64,000 bases of DNA from Paraperibacillus marinus. GTDB taxonomy: Bacteria > Bacillota > Bacilli > Bacillales > DSM-1321. Both the position numbers and the translations under genes were made by a program. Below are positions 33,892 through 42,923 of the stretch, one piece after another. The first letter of the stretch is position 1. Every line of letters starts with the position of its first letter. The DNA is taken from assembly GCF_046237605.1 (NCBI RefSeq), contig NZ_CP143542.1, positions 3,720,001-3,784,000 on the forward strand, given 5' to 3'. A model generated the notes under the pieces. That model worked only from the letters and a program-made list of their open reading frames with translations. It was not told where the DNA came from and made no database searches.

Positions 33892-34419
33892 TCATTTTTT
33901 CTGTATATCCATTTCCTCTGAGCGCGCTTCAAACTCTTCCTTTGTATAGATCATGCGCATCGGATTTCCGCCGGCAAACACACCTGGGGGCACATCCTTA
34001 TGGACCAGTGTTCCGGCAGAGACGATGGCCCCGTCCCCGATAATTACGCCGGGGAGGATGGTGGTATTGGCGCCGATCATCACTTCGTCCCCGATGATGA
34101 CCTCTCCCAGTCGGTATTCCTTAATTAAATATTCATGGGCCAGGATGGTGGTGTTATAACCAATCACTGTGTTCCTGCCCACTTTTATCTTTTCGGGGAA
34201 CATCACATCAAGCATCACCATCAGCGCAAACGATGTCTGCGGGCCGATATCCATTCTGAGGAAAGTGCGGTATAGCCAATTTTTCATGGATAGAAAAGGA
34301 GTATATCTAGCCAGCTGAATAACAATGAAGTTTTTTACTACCTTCCAGAAAGGGACCGTTTTGTATACATGCCAAAGTGAATTGGCGCCCTCTACGGGAT
34401 GACGGGTAGTACGCCTCAT
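33892..34419 (-). CDS. yvoF: Hexapeptide-repeat acyltransferase (YvoF)
   Basis: 175-residue left-handed beta-helix acyltransferase, probably acetyl-CoA-dependent; acceptor unknown. Hexapeptide turns are seen in KVGRNTVIGYNTTILAHEYL and GEVIIGDEVMIGANTTILPG then VIIGDGAIVSAGTLV, followed by PPGVFAGGNPMRMI. Start overlaps the ppaX stop by four bases (ATGA). It is the last gene of the hprK-lgt-yvoD-ppaX-yvoF unit, and its terminator is split by the IS. Confidence 0.92.
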   Translation of the reverse strand: MRRTTRHPVEGANSLWHVYKTVPFWKVVKNFIVIQLARYTPFLSMKNWLYRTFLRMDIGPQTSFALMVMLDVMFPEKIKVGRNTVIGYNTTILAHEYLIKEYRLGEVIIGDEVMIGANTTILPGVIIGDGAIVSAGTLVHKDVPPGVFAGGNPMRMIYTKEEFEARSEEMDIQKK

Positions 34420-35075
34420 TGTTTCCCCTCTTTTTCAAGGATGGAGAGCAGGTCGGACATATGCTCAAGCATATAATCCGGCTCAAATTGGTCCAGGTGA
34501 TCCCGGCCCTTTGCCGTCCAGGCAACGCCTGCCGTACGTGTGCCGGCATTCTTGCCGCCGAGGATATCATGATGATTGTCTCCCACCATGATGGCTTCTT
34601 CAGGCTTTGAACCCAGAATATCCAGGGCTTTCATCAAAGGCTCCGGGTCGGGCTTTGCACGTTCCACATCATCAAGCCCGATGATGATATCAAAGAAACG
34701 GTCCAACCGGGCAACTTTAAGTCCCCTTAGGACAGTATCATGCATTTTGGTAGAAACGATGGCCATTTTATAGCCTTCCTTGTGCAGCGTTTCGACCGTT
34801 TCATATACTCCTTCAAACTCTTTGACCAGAATGTCATGGTTGGCAAGATTATGCTCCCTGTACTTTGCCACCATTTCGTCAGCCCTGAGCTCATCCAGCT
34901 GTGTAAAGGATTCATGAAGGGGAGGGCCCATAAACTGCAGCACATCCTCCTCTTTATATTTTTCAGGAAAATAGATGTTCAGGGTATTAATGAAAGAAGC
35001 AATAATTAAATCATTTGTGTTAATCAAGGTTCCGTCCAAATCAAACAATAAAGTGTTAATCCTAGATGTGTTCAT
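34416..35075 (-). CDS. ppaX: Pyrophosphatase PpaX
   Basis: HAD-superfamily enzyme that hydrolyses the pyrophosphate released when HPr kinase/phosphorylase dephosphorylates P-Ser-HPr, pulling that reaction. 219 residues (216 in B. subtilis). HAD motifs: LLFDLDGTLINTND (nucleophile Asp), VSTK, a lysine in RAKPDPEP, and MVGDNHHDILGG. AAAGGAAG precedes the ATG. Same operon as hprK, as the function predicts. Confidence 0.95.
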   Translation of the reverse strand: MNTSRINTLLFDLDGTLINTNDLIIASFINTLNIYFPEKYKEEDVLQFMGPPLHESFTQLDELRADEMVAKYREHNLANHDILVKEFEGVYETVETLHKEGYKMAIVSTKMHDTVLRGLKVARLDRFFDIIIGLDDVERAKPDPEPLMKALDILGSKPEEAIMVGDNHHDILGGKNAGTRTAGVAWTAKGRDHLDQFEPDYMLEHMSDLLSILEKEGKQ

Positions 35076-36015
35076 ATGAGGCTTCCTTTCTGGCATTTAC
35101 AGTCTCTGATCTCTTCCATAGCGAAGAGATGATCATCGTTAAAATGAATGCGGTCGCAACCCTGATCAACAGAAGCGGCCAGACCGGGATGCCGAGCGGC
35201 ACAAAGATCAGCGTGTCCTCGACCACCGCATGGCAGGCGACGAGGAATATGAAGGCGAGGGTGGCGTCCTTCTTGCTCACCCCGTCCTCCTGTACCGCCT
35301 GGATCATAACCCCGGCGCCATATGCCAGCCCAAGAACAAGACCTGAGGCCATGGTCATGGACGCATTCTTATTCATGCCGAGCAGCTTCATCAGCGGCCC
35401 CAGCATTTCCGAAAATTTCTCAAGCCATTTCAGCTCTTTCAGGATCTGGATCACGATCATAAGCGGAATGACAATGATGGCAAGTTTCATGATCCCAAGC
35501 AATGCGGTTTCAACCCCATTGAGGAGGATCGGCCATGCTCCCGAGATTTCAGCGCTTCCCCTGTTCAGGGATGCATAGCGCGCCAATTCCCCTCCGCCGC
35601 TCCACACGGCATTGATCACAATGGCTGACAGGAGAGCCAGCCCGATCCGGACTGTCAGGATCACCCACAGCCTGACTCCCACCTTCAGGGCAACGCTTGT
35701 CTCGATGAGGAGATTATGGCTGAACGAAAGCATAACAGCGATGATGAAGACTTCCTTGACAGTAAGATCAAGCGACAGAATTCCTCCGATCCCGGCATAC
35801 AGGTTCAGGAGATTTCCCAGCACAAGCGGGATGGCCGCCTCGCCGCGAAGCCCGAGAACCTTCATAAGAGGTGAAATGACGTTCACAATCCAGCCCAGGA
35901 TGGGAGTATATTGAATGATTGATACAATCAAAGTAACAGGAAAGATTACCCGGCCCAGCGTCCAGGTTGTCTTGAGGCCGGACAGGAGGCCCCTCTTTAA
36001 CATGCCAGCAAACAA
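35062..36015 (-). CDS. yvoD: Membrane protein with nucleoside-recognition (gate) domains (YvoD)
   Basis: 317-residue multi-pass membrane protein with two nucleoside-recognition-type domains (NLYAGIGGILSLD and the later GLVLGLAYGAGVMIQ region). Function unknown; located between lgt and ppaX as in B. subtilis. TTG start with GGAGG seven bases upstream; the ATG four codons later is too far from it. Overlaps ppaX by 14 bases. Confidence 0.88.
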   Translation of the reverse strand: MFAGMLKRGLLSGLKTTWTLGRVIFPVTLIVSIIQYTPILGWIVNVISPLMKVLGLRGEAAIPLVLGNLLNLYAGIGGILSLDLTVKEVFIIAVMLSFSHNLLIETSVALKVGVRLWVILTVRIGLALLSAIVINAVWSGGGELARYASLNRGSAEISGAWPILLNGVETALLGIMKLAIIVIPLMIVIQILKELKWLEKFSEMLGPLMKLLGMNKNASMTMASGLVLGLAYGAGVMIQAVQEDGVSKKDATLAFIFLVACHAVVEDTLIFVPLGIPVWPLLLIRVATAFILTMIISSLWKRSETVNARKEASYEHI

Positions 36016-36038
36016 AACTTCTCCTCCTCCAGCTTATG

Positions 36039-36860
36039 CTAATTCTCTAATTCTAAATATTTCTTATCCGCTTTTCCGCTCAGCCTGCGGTAGAAAAAGA
36101 CGGCCAGCGCAATGATGATCAGCGACAGCGAAAGGACCTGGGCCATGCGCAGTCCATTACCGAGCAGCAGGCTATCTGTTCTCATGCCTTCAATAAAGAA
36201 GCGGCCGATTGAATACCAGATCAGGTATGTAAGGAACAGCTCTCCCCGCCTTACCTTCCTTACCCTCCGCAGAATCATCAGCAGGGCAAACCCTGCAAAA
36301 TTCCATAGGGATTCATACAGGAATGTAGGCTGATAATAGGCACCGTCTATATACATCTGGTCAATGATGAATCTTGGCAGCTGAAGATTTTCCAGATAGG
36401 CTCTCGTCACCTCCCCGCCGTGCGCCTCCTGGTTGATAAAATTTCCCCAGCGGCCGATTGCCTGGCCGAGGATCAGGCTTGGCGCCGCGATATCAGCGAC
36501 CTTCCAGAAGGAAATCTTTTTAATCCTTGTAAAAATATAGGCAGTGAGCACAGAGCCGATCAGGGCTCCATGGATGGCAATGCCGCCTTCCCATATTTTA
36601 AAGATGGATCCCGGCTTGTCGGCATAGTACTCCCATTCGAATGCCACATAATAAATTCTTGCACATATGATGGCGACAGGAACAGCATATAAAATCAAAT
36701 CCAGGAATGTATCCTTTGACAGCCCGCGGCGCTCAGATTCCCTCATGGCGATCAGGAGTCCCAGGAGGACGCCGGCACCGATGATGATTCCGTACCAGTG
36801 GACAGCTATCGGCCCCAGCTTAAAAGCGATCCTGCTGATTGGCTCTATTGAATTTTCCAT
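36039..36860 (-). CDS. lgt: Prolipoprotein diacylglyceryl transferase
   Basis: Membrane enzyme that adds diacylglycerol to the lipobox cysteine, the first step of lipoprotein maturation. 273 residues with about seven membrane segments. Conserved HWYGIIIGAGVLLG, GGIAIHGALIG and the signature GQAIGRWGNFINQEAHGG; C-terminal GRFFIEGMRTDSL. ATG chosen with GAGGG eight bases upstream. Several putative lipoproteins in the window are its substrates. Confidence 0.97.
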   Translation of the reverse strand: MENSIEPISRIAFKLGPIAVHWYGIIIGAGVLLGLLIAMRESERRGLSKDTFLDLILYAVPVAIICARIYYVAFEWEYYADKPGSIFKIWEGGIAIHGALIGSVLTAYIFTRIKKISFWKVADIAAPSLILGQAIGRWGNFINQEAHGGEVTRAYLENLQLPRFIIDQMYIDGAYYQPTFLYESLWNFAGFALLMILRRVRKVRRGELFLTYLIWYSIGRFFIEGMRTDSLLLGNGLRMAQVLSLSLIIIALAVFFYRRLSGKADKKYLELEN

Positions 36861-36897
36861 TCTCATTTCCCTCTTTCTCTAAAAGCGTTCCGCTTCT

Positions 36898-37836
36898 TTA
36901 TACCTCGTCACTGTGGTCGCCTTCCATAATTACGTCAGCGAGCTTGCTTGTGAACTGCTGTGCTGCGTTATAGCCCATGCGCTTAAGTCTGAAATTCATG
37001 GCAGCCACTTCAATGATGACAGCAAGGTTCCGGCCCGGGCGGACCGGCACAATCAGCTTCGTTATGTCTGTATCCAGGATGCGGATTTTTTCTTCATCCA
37101 GCCCGAGCCTGTCATACTGCTTGGTTTTTTCCCAAAGCTCCAGGTTGATTACCAGAGAAATCCGCTTGTAGTTACGAACGGCCCCTGCTCCAAAGAGCGT
37201 CATGACATTAATGATTCCCAGCCCTCGGATCTCAAGGAGATTCTGAAGCAGTTCAGGGGAATTGCCCACAAGCGTGTCCTCATCTTCCTGGCGGATCTCC
37301 ACGCAGTCATCCGCCACCAGACGGTGCCCCCGCTTTACAAGCTCCAGGGCAGTTTCACTTTTACCGACCCCGCTTTTTCCGGTGATCAAAACTCCTACAC
37401 CATAAATATCAATCAACACGCCATGTACGGCTGTTGTCGGGGCTAATTTAAATTCAAGATAATTTGTCAGCCGGCTGAACAGTCTGGTTGTCTTCGCAGC
37501 GGATCTCAGGACAGGAACAGATTCCCTTTCTGAAGCTTCAATGAGATATTCAGGAATTTCCTGCCCTCGGGTGACAATGATGCACGGAGTCTGGTCATTA
37601 CACAGTGCCTCAAGCCGCTGCTTTTGTTCAGGGGAGCTCAGTTTTTCGTAAAATTCCATTTCAGACATGCCCAGCAGCTGGACACGCTCAGCAGGATAAT
37701 AATCGAAAAAGCCAGCCATCTCAAGGCCGGGCCTGGAAAGATCGCTCGTTACGATCGGCCGGTTGATGCCCTCCTCACCGCTGATCAGCTCCAGATTGAA
37801 TTTTTCTATAATATCTTTCGTACGGACTTTAGCCAA
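36898..37836 (-). CDS. hprK: HPr kinase/phosphorylase
   Basis: Bifunctional sensor of carbon state; phosphorylates HPr and Crh at Ser46 and reverses the reaction. 312 residues. P-loop GKSGVGKS at about 153-160, preceded by His138 in TTAVHGVLIDIYG; the phosphorylase-linked signature EIRGLGIINVMTLFG is present. Heads the hprK-lgt-yvoD-ppaX-yvoF operon. Crh, one substrate, is encoded about 18 kb away in this window. Confidence 0.97.
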   Translation of the reverse strand: MAKVRTKDIIEKFNLELISGEEGINRPIVTSDLSRPGLEMAGFFDYYPAERVQLLGMSEMEFYEKLSSPEQKQRLEALCNDQTPCIIVTRGQEIPEYLIEASERESVPVLRSAAKTTRLFSRLTNYLEFKLAPTTAVHGVLIDIYGVGVLITGKSGVGKSETALELVKRGHRLVADDCVEIRQEDEDTLVGNSPELLQNLLEIRGLGIINVMTLFGAGAVRNYKRISLVINLELWEKTKQYDRLGLDEEKIRILDTDITKLIVPVRPGRNLAVIIEVAAMNFRLKRMGYNAAQQFTSKLADVIMEGDHSDEV

Positions 37837-38155
37837 AAAAACTCCTCCTTTAGGAGACTATGAATTCATTCAAAATTTTCGTTCTTTATATTGTAGCATT
37901 TTTTCAATTGGAAACCTATCGGCTAATTCCTGAGGCAGGCCGGTTCCATCACAAAGATTTTACAATAAACACCCATATTTTACAGCAGTACGGGTAAAAG
38001 TTTTATCAGGGAAATGACGAAAGAATGAGCACTCCTCCATACGGGCAGGCTATTTTCTTATATAATAGTAATCGACAACCCTGCATCATTTAAGTTTCAA
38101 GATGTGTCAGGGTACAATAGACTTATAAATAATCCATTCAGGAGGTGCCGATGTC
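37837..38155. other. Divergent promoter region, hprK / nagA
   Basis: 319 bases between the divergent hprK and nagA. A TACAAT at 38113-38118 is a possible nagA -10 with only a weak -35 (TTAAGT, 17 bases up). No NagR or CRE site could be identified with confidence. Confidence 0.4.
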
Positions 38156-39349
38156 TTGGGCTCAGCATCCATATTAATTAAAAACACAGGGATATACCTG
38201 GAGTCAGGCTTTATAAATGACGGCTGGCTTTTAATAGAAAACGGTAAAATTGCAGATTTCGGCACTGGGATACCAGCTTCTGTTCCAGATCAGGCAGAAG
38301 TCATTACAGCTTCACCTGGCTCTGTCCTCTTACCCGGCTTTATCGACGGCCATATCCATGGCGCGGGCGGGGCAGATACGATGGATGCCACACCTGAAGC
38401 CATCAGAACCATGGCAGGCGTTCTCCCTGCAGAAGGAACAACGAGCTTCCTGGCCACCACCATCACCCAGGAAAAAGGGGCAATTGATACCGCTGTCCGG
38501 AACGCGGGGAGCTATATCAGAGAACGCTCCCGCCCAGGTGAAGCAGAAGTGCTCGGGATTCATCTTGAAGGCCCGTTCATTAATCCTTCAAAAAAAGGGG
38601 CACAGCCGGAAAACTATATCATTGAACCGGATATCGAGCTTTTCAAGGAATGGCAGAACATATCGGGCAATGCCATAAAACTTGTCACCACAGCCCCTGA
38701 ACAGCCGGGAGGCCTGCCCTTTATCACCTATCTGAATGAAACGGGTGTGATCGCTTCAATGGGGCATACAGATGCCACTTACGAGCAAATGGAAGCAGCC
38801 GTCCGTGCAGGTGCCAGACAGGTGACCCATTTATTCAACGGCATGCGCGGACTTCACCACCGGGAACCAGGAACAGCCGGAGCTGCCCTCCTGCTGGAAG
38901 AACTGAAAGCAGAAGTGATTGCAGACGGCTTCCATATCCGCCCTGAAATGATCAAACTGGCCGTGAACGCCAAAGGAAAGGATGGAATCATCCTCATCAC
39001 CGATTCTATGCGGGCCAAATGCCTGCATGCCGGAAAATATGACCTTGGCGGCCAGGAAGTGACCGTGAGCGGAGGACAGGCTCTCCTCGAAGACGGGACC
39101 CTTGCAGGCAGCATCCTGAAAATGTTTGACGGCGTGAAAAATATGCAGTCCTTCACCGGAATGAATTTGGCTGACGCCGTCCAGCTTGCCTCTCTGAATC
39201 CAGCGAAACAGCTTGGGGTATTCGACAGAAAAGGAAGCATTGCGAAAGGAAAAGATGCAGACTTAATCCTGGTGGCTGCAGAAATGAACATAACCATGAC
39301 CTTCTGCCGCGGAGTCCTGGGATATAAATCAAACATGGAAAATTTATAG
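38156..39349 (+). CDS. nagA: N-acetylglucosamine-6-phosphate deacetylase
   Basis: Removes acetate from GlcNAc-6-P for amino-sugar catabolism and wall recycling. 397 residues, amidohydrolase fold. Metal and substrate motifs: PGFIDGHIHGAGGADTMD, HLEGPFINPSKKGAQ, ASMGHTDATYEQM, THLFNGMRGLHHREPG and the catalytic Asp in ILITDSMRAKC. TTG start with GGAGG ten bases upstream; an ATG in another frame nearby leads to a quick stop. nagB follows after seven bases. Confidence 0.96.
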   Translation: MGSASILIKNTGIYLESGFINDGWLLIENGKIADFGTGIPASVPDQAEVITASPGSVLLPGFIDGHIHGAGGADTMDATPEAIRTMAGVLPAEGTTSFLATTITQEKGAIDTAVRNAGSYIRERSRPGEAEVLGIHLEGPFINPSKKGAQPENYIIEPDIELFKEWQNISGNAIKLVTTAPEQPGGLPFITYLNETGVIASMGHTDATYEQMEAAVRAGARQVTHLFNGMRGLHHREPGTAGAALLLEELKAEVIADGFHIRPEMIKLAVNAKGKDGIILITDSMRAKCLHAGKYDLGGQEVTVSGGQALLEDGTLAGSILKMFDGVKNMQSFTGMNLADAVQLASLNPAKQLGVFDRKGSIAKGKDADLILVAAEMNITMTFCRGVLGYKSNMENL

Positions 39350-39365
39350 GAATGAGGTGGCCGCA

Positions 39366-40097
39366 TTGGAAATACGACTGATCAAGGCAGACAATTATGA
39401 GGAAATGAGCAGGCTCGCAGCCAAAGAAGTCATCGGGCTGGTTAAGGAAAATCCAGAGGCTGTACTTGGACTGGCTACAGGGAGCACTCCGGTCGGTTTA
39501 TATGAAGAGCTTGTTAACGATCACAAGAGCAATGGAACCAGCTACAAGTGGGTCCGCACAGTGAACCTGGACGAGTATGCAGGCATCAGCCAGGATGATT
39601 CCAACAGCTATTACACATTCATGCGCAGTCATCTTTTCAGCCATATTGACATTGACGAAAAGAACACGCACATCCCGAACGGCGAGGCGGAAAGCCTGCC
39701 GGAAGAATGCCGCAGATATGAGGAGCTCATTGAGAGCCTGGGGGGAGTGGACCTGCAGGTATTGGGGATTGGCGTAAACGGCCATATCGGTTTTAATGAG
39801 CCAGGCACCTCATTTGATTCCGGTGTCCATGTCGAACAGCTGGACCAAAGTACAAGAAAAGCGAATTCCCGTTTTTTTGACAGCCTGGATGCTGTTCCCG
39901 AGGAAGCCCTTACCATGGGGATAGGAAACATTCTGAAAAGCAGGAAGATCCTCCTCCTGGCCTCCGGATCTTCAAAGGCCGAGGCGATAAAGCAGCTGCT
40001 GGAAGGCTCTGTGAGCGAGGCATTTCCGGCTTCTGTCCTTAAGAACCATTCCGACGTGACGCTGATTGCAGATCGGGACGCCCTGAAGGCCCTGTAA
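39366..40097 (+). CDS. nagB: Glucosamine-6-phosphate deaminase
   Basis: Converts glucosamine-6-P to fructose-6-P and ammonia. 243 residues (242 in B. subtilis). LGLATGSTPVGLYEELV, the catalytic Asp in TVNLDEYAG, GIGVNGHIGFNEPGTSF with the active-site His, and the C-terminal KAEAIKQLLEGSVSEAFPAS. TTG start with GAGG eight bases upstream; a GTG three codons earlier overlaps that site. Unlike the B. subtilis locus as I remember it, no nagR regulator gene follows. Confidence 0.96.
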   Translation: MEIRLIKADNYEEMSRLAAKEVIGLVKENPEAVLGLATGSTPVGLYEELVNDHKSNGTSYKWVRTVNLDEYAGISQDDSNSYYTFMRSHLFSHIDIDEKNTHIPNGEAESLPEECRRYEELIESLGGVDLQVLGIGVNGHIGFNEPGTSFDSGVHVEQLDQSTRKANSRFFDSLDAVPEEALTMGIGNILKSRKILLLASGSSKAEAIKQLLEGSVSEAFPASVLKNHSDVTLIADRDALKAL

Positions 40098-40113
40098 AAT
40101 TCTCGGTTTAAAC

Positions 40114-40195
40114 GACTGTCCCATAAAGGTCCTCTTCCCGGCAAGCACGCATTCAGCCCGGAACAGACTTTTAGCCCGGGACAGTCTTCTTTTTA
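40114..40195 (+). terminator. Possible terminator after nagB
   Basis: GACTGTCCC (40114-40122) and GGGACAGTC (40178-40186) pair across a long loop and are followed by TTCTTTTTAT. The loop is large (about 55 bases), so this is less certain. Confidence 0.5.
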
Positions 40196-40288
40196 TATCT
40201 CCGCCTTTTTCCAAGCAAAAAAGACCCTTTTCTCTCTTTCATTCATATATTAATAGTGGACAAGTTAATAGAAAATGGAGGTTTTGTG

Positions 40289-41023
40289 ATGAAAATTATG
40301 CTGGATGCCGGACATGGATATAACACTCCCGGCCAGAGAAGTCCGGACGGAATGAAAGAGTATGAATTCAACAGGGCCGTCGCCCTCCTGGCCAGAAGCA
40401 TGCTATTAAACTACCAGGGAGTCACCGTCTACTTTGCCCATTCGGATAAAAACGATGTACCGCTGATTCAGCGGACAGATTTTGCCAATTCTCTCGCGGT
40501 GGATGTATTTTTATCCATCCACGCCAATGCCTTTGGAAACGGCTGCGACTGGACAGAAGCAGAAGGCATAGAGACTTTTGTTCACCCATCGAGACCCTCG
40601 GAAGCCCTGGAGCTGGCTCAAAAGGTGCAGGCTCTCTTGACGGCAAAGACCGGGCTGAGAGACCGCGGCGTAAAGACCGCCGACTTCCATGTACTGCGTG
40701 AAAGCTCCATGACAGCCATCCTTCTCGAAGCCGGATTTATGACCAATAAAGAAGAGATTAAGCTCCTTCGCTCAGAATATTTTCGTAAAACCGTAGCCGA
40801 AGCCGTTGTAAAAGCACTGGTTCAGCAGTATAAGCTGAAACCAAAGGAATCAGCTTCCGAAAGTCTTTCGAAAACTTCGGAACAGAATTCCCCCAACCTT
40901 CCCGATCATTCAGAGCCATCTGCCCTTTATAGAGTGCAGGCAGGGGCATTCAAAGACCGGAAACAGGCCGAGAAGCTGGCTGCCCGGCTCAAGAAAGCCG
41001 GATATGAAGCTTTCATTTTTTAG
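40289..41023 (+). CDS. N-acetylmuramoyl-L-alanine amidase with SPOR domain
   Basis: 244 residues. The N-terminal Amidase_3 zinc domain (about 1-175) shows MLDAGHGYNTPGQRSPDG with a His ligand, EYEFNRAVALL (Glu ligand), LSIHANAFGN (His ligand) and the catalytic ILLEAGFMTNKEE. A Ser/Glu-rich linker leads to a C-terminal SPOR-type repeat (LYRVQAGAFKDRKQAEKLAA) that binds denuded glycan. No signal peptide is visible, as in some mother-cell or phage-like amidases such as those of the CwlC/CwlD type. GGAGG seven bases before ATG. Confidence 0.9.
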   Translation: MKIMLDAGHGYNTPGQRSPDGMKEYEFNRAVALLARSMLLNYQGVTVYFAHSDKNDVPLIQRTDFANSLAVDVFLSIHANAFGNGCDWTEAEGIETFVHPSRPSEALELAQKVQALLTAKTGLRDRGVKTADFHVLRESSMTAILLEAGFMTNKEEIKLLRSEYFRKTVAEAVVKALVQQYKLKPKESASESLSKTSEQNSPNLPDHSEPSALYRVQAGAFKDRKQAEKLAARLKKAGYEAFIF

Positions 41024-41044
41024 CTACCCTCTTACTGGAATAGG

Positions 41045-41091
41045 AAAAGCCTTGGTCAGTCCCGTTATCTCGGAACTGACCCAGGCTTTTT
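41045..41091. terminator. Bidirectional terminator
   Basis: AAAAGCCT and GGTCAGT pair with ACTGACC and AGGCTTTT; A and T runs flank both sides. It lies between the convergent amidase and yvlD. Confidence 0.88.
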
Positions 41092-41093
41092 AT

Positions 41094-41450
41094 TTATGCC
41101 TTCTTTAACATGTGATTGATCGCCATATTCAGCAATGCCATTACAAATGCTGCGACTAAAGCGGTTCCGAAGCCTGCCAGCTCAAAAGACGAACCCATGA
41201 ACCAATCGGTAAGCATCAGCGTAACCGCATTGATAACAAGAACGAACAGACCGAGTGTAACGAGCGTAACCGGCAGTGTAAGCAGGATCAATACCGGCTT
41301 CACGAACACATTCAGCAGCGCGAGCAGAACGCTCGCCCCGAGTGCAGCCGTGAATCCAGATACATAGACCCCGTTAAGGTATTTAGCCAGAAGTACAAAC
41401 AATAGTGCATTAAGAAGCAAATTCCCAAGCCATTTCAATGTTTCTTCCAT
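41094..41450 (-). CDS. yvlD: Phage-holin-4-family membrane protein YvlD
   Basis: 118-residue protein with four membrane segments (about 8-24, 32-50, 56-78 and 92-112), with VFVKPVLILLTLPVTLVTLG typical of this family. Its role is unknown; the yvl operon of B. subtilis responds to cell-envelope stress. Last gene of the yvlA-yvlB-yvlD series here. Confidence 0.9.
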   Translation of the reverse strand: MEETLKWLGNLLLNALLFVLLAKYLNGVYVSGFTAALGASVLLALLNVFVKPVLILLTLPVTLVTLGLFVLVINAVTLMLTDWFMGSSFELAGFGTALVAAFVMALLNMAINHMLKKA

Positions 41451-41476
41451 CCTTCCGAACAGTTCACAACAACATC

Positions 41477-42592
41477 CTACTCTCTTCCCCTGCTGATCGA
41501 AAGGGAGCCTGACATGGACTCAGCGAGCACGAACATTTTCCTTTCCGAAAGCTCATGGGCTTTAAACCGCAGAATCTTCTTGCCCACTTCACTTTTCTCC
41601 TCGACCACATCAATTCCACCGAGATTCACATGAAAGCTTCCCAGATTCGTCTTCAGGTCGCCATCAATCGGCGCCCCCTCCGGCAGGTAAATGTGTATGC
41701 TGCTAGCCGTAGTTTTAGCATGAACCCTTTTACAATCCTCATTGGTAATCCTGCAGCTGATTTCCCCGCTGAACGAGTGCAGTCCGGCTTTTTCACAGCT
41801 GCCGGTTATATCAATGGATCCGTTAATGGTTTCTGCTTCAATATTTCGGAGATGCGCCTCCTCAAGGTGAATCTGGCCATTCGCCGTTTCCAGTTCCGCA
41901 TCCCGGCCATCCAGACGGATAAGCGTCAGTTTGCCGTTTGCTGTCTTGGCCTTCAGCTCATTCACCTGCAGCTTTTCCCCGTAGAAGGAACCGTTGAATA
42001 ACCTAATTTTAATCTTTTCATATATCATATCCGGCACATAGATTTTAGCATTGATTTTCATCCATTTCTGACTGTTGGTGAATTGAAACTCCTCATTCTC
42101 CACTGTGAAATTCGTTTCTTTCATGAACAGGCCAACCGCTTCCGATTGCTCTTTAGCACGATACACCTTCGCCTTGCACTCCACCCGCACTTCTGCGCTG
42201 CTCCAGGGAATCAAATCTACCTGCCCATTTGCAACATCCACCAATATGGAAGAAAAGGCCGCATCTTGCTGCTGAAAGATATACGACACATCGAGGCTGC
42301 TGCCAAAATTAAAATCCAGGTCGGAATCCTTAATTTTAGTCAGAGCCATGTCTACAAAATCAATGAGCTTATCCTTCGCCGCCATAACCTTATAATTCAA
42401 TGAATCTGGTTTTGCCTGGCTCCCCGGGTTCATCCCGCTGCCGGCAGAACCCTTCTCCAGGCTGCTGGATAACTGCAGCTTCTTTTCTTCTTTGCCCTCT
42501 TTTTCAAGAAGCTCCAATAAATTTAAAGCTTCGGCAGCTGAAAGCTTCCCTTGTTCAACCATCTCCAGAATACGTTTCTTTTCTTCCTTCAT
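41477..42592 (-). CDS. yvlB: DUF4097-type protein YvlB
   Basis: 371 residues. The N-terminal 35 residues form a SHOCT-like helix pair (MKEEKKRILEMVEQGKLSAA, EALNLLELLEKEGKEE); the rest is a long beta-helix of DUF4097 repeats (LFNGSFYGEKLQVNELKAKT, ANGKLTLIRLDGRDAELETA). No signal peptide. It follows yvlA by 25 bases. A PspC-type yvlC, present in the B. subtilis operon, is missing here. Confidence 0.88.
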   Translation of the reverse strand: MKEEKKRILEMVEQGKLSAAEALNLLELLEKEGKEEKKLQLSSSLEKGSAGSGMNPGSQAKPDSLNYKVMAAKDKLIDFVDMALTKIKDSDLDFNFGSSLDVSYIFQQQDAAFSSILVDVANGQVDLIPWSSAEVRVECKAKVYRAKEQSEAVGLFMKETNFTVENEEFQFTNSQKWMKINAKIYVPDMIYEKIKIRLFNGSFYGEKLQVNELKAKTANGKLTLIRLDGRDAELETANGQIHLEEAHLRNIEAETINGSIDITGSCEKAGLHSFSGEISCRITNEDCKRVHAKTTASSIHIYLPEGAPIDGDLKTNLGSFHVNLGGIDVVEEKSEVGKKILRFKAHELSERKMFVLAESMSGSLSISRGRE

Positions 42593-42617
42593 ACCGAACC
42601 CGCCTCCAGTCTGTCAG

Positions 42618-42923
42618 CTATTGCAATACTTTTATACCCTTAACAATATTCCAGATCACCATAATAAAGCACAGAAAAGCATAAAACGCCAAACCAAAAA
42701 TAAAGAAAAACGGCAGGCCGGAAAATCCAAACAAGTCTCCCGCCAGACCTGCTATTATAAACACTACTCCAACGAAGGGGATGAGATGGGAAAGCAGGGC
42801 CTTTTTCGCATTATCCCGTACAAAAAGATCGTCAGATACAAAATAAATCACAATAGGCAGAAGAAATGGGGCAAAAAACACACTAAAATAACTCAATGAA
42901 GATAAAAGTTTGCTTACATTCAT
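42618..42923 (-). CDS. yvlA: DUF4870-like small membrane protein YvlA
   Basis: 101 residues with three membrane segments (about 8-27, 45-65, 70-95), and the family-like SYFSVFFAPFLLPIVIYFV and DNAKKALLSHLIPF. Probably the first gene of the yvl unit. Function unknown. Confidence 0.8.
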   Translation of the reverse strand: MNVSKLLSSLSYFSVFFAPFLLPIVIYFVSDDLFVRDNAKKALLSHLIPFVGVVFIIAGLAGDLFGFSGLPFFFIFGLAFYAFLCFIMVIWNIVKGIKVLQ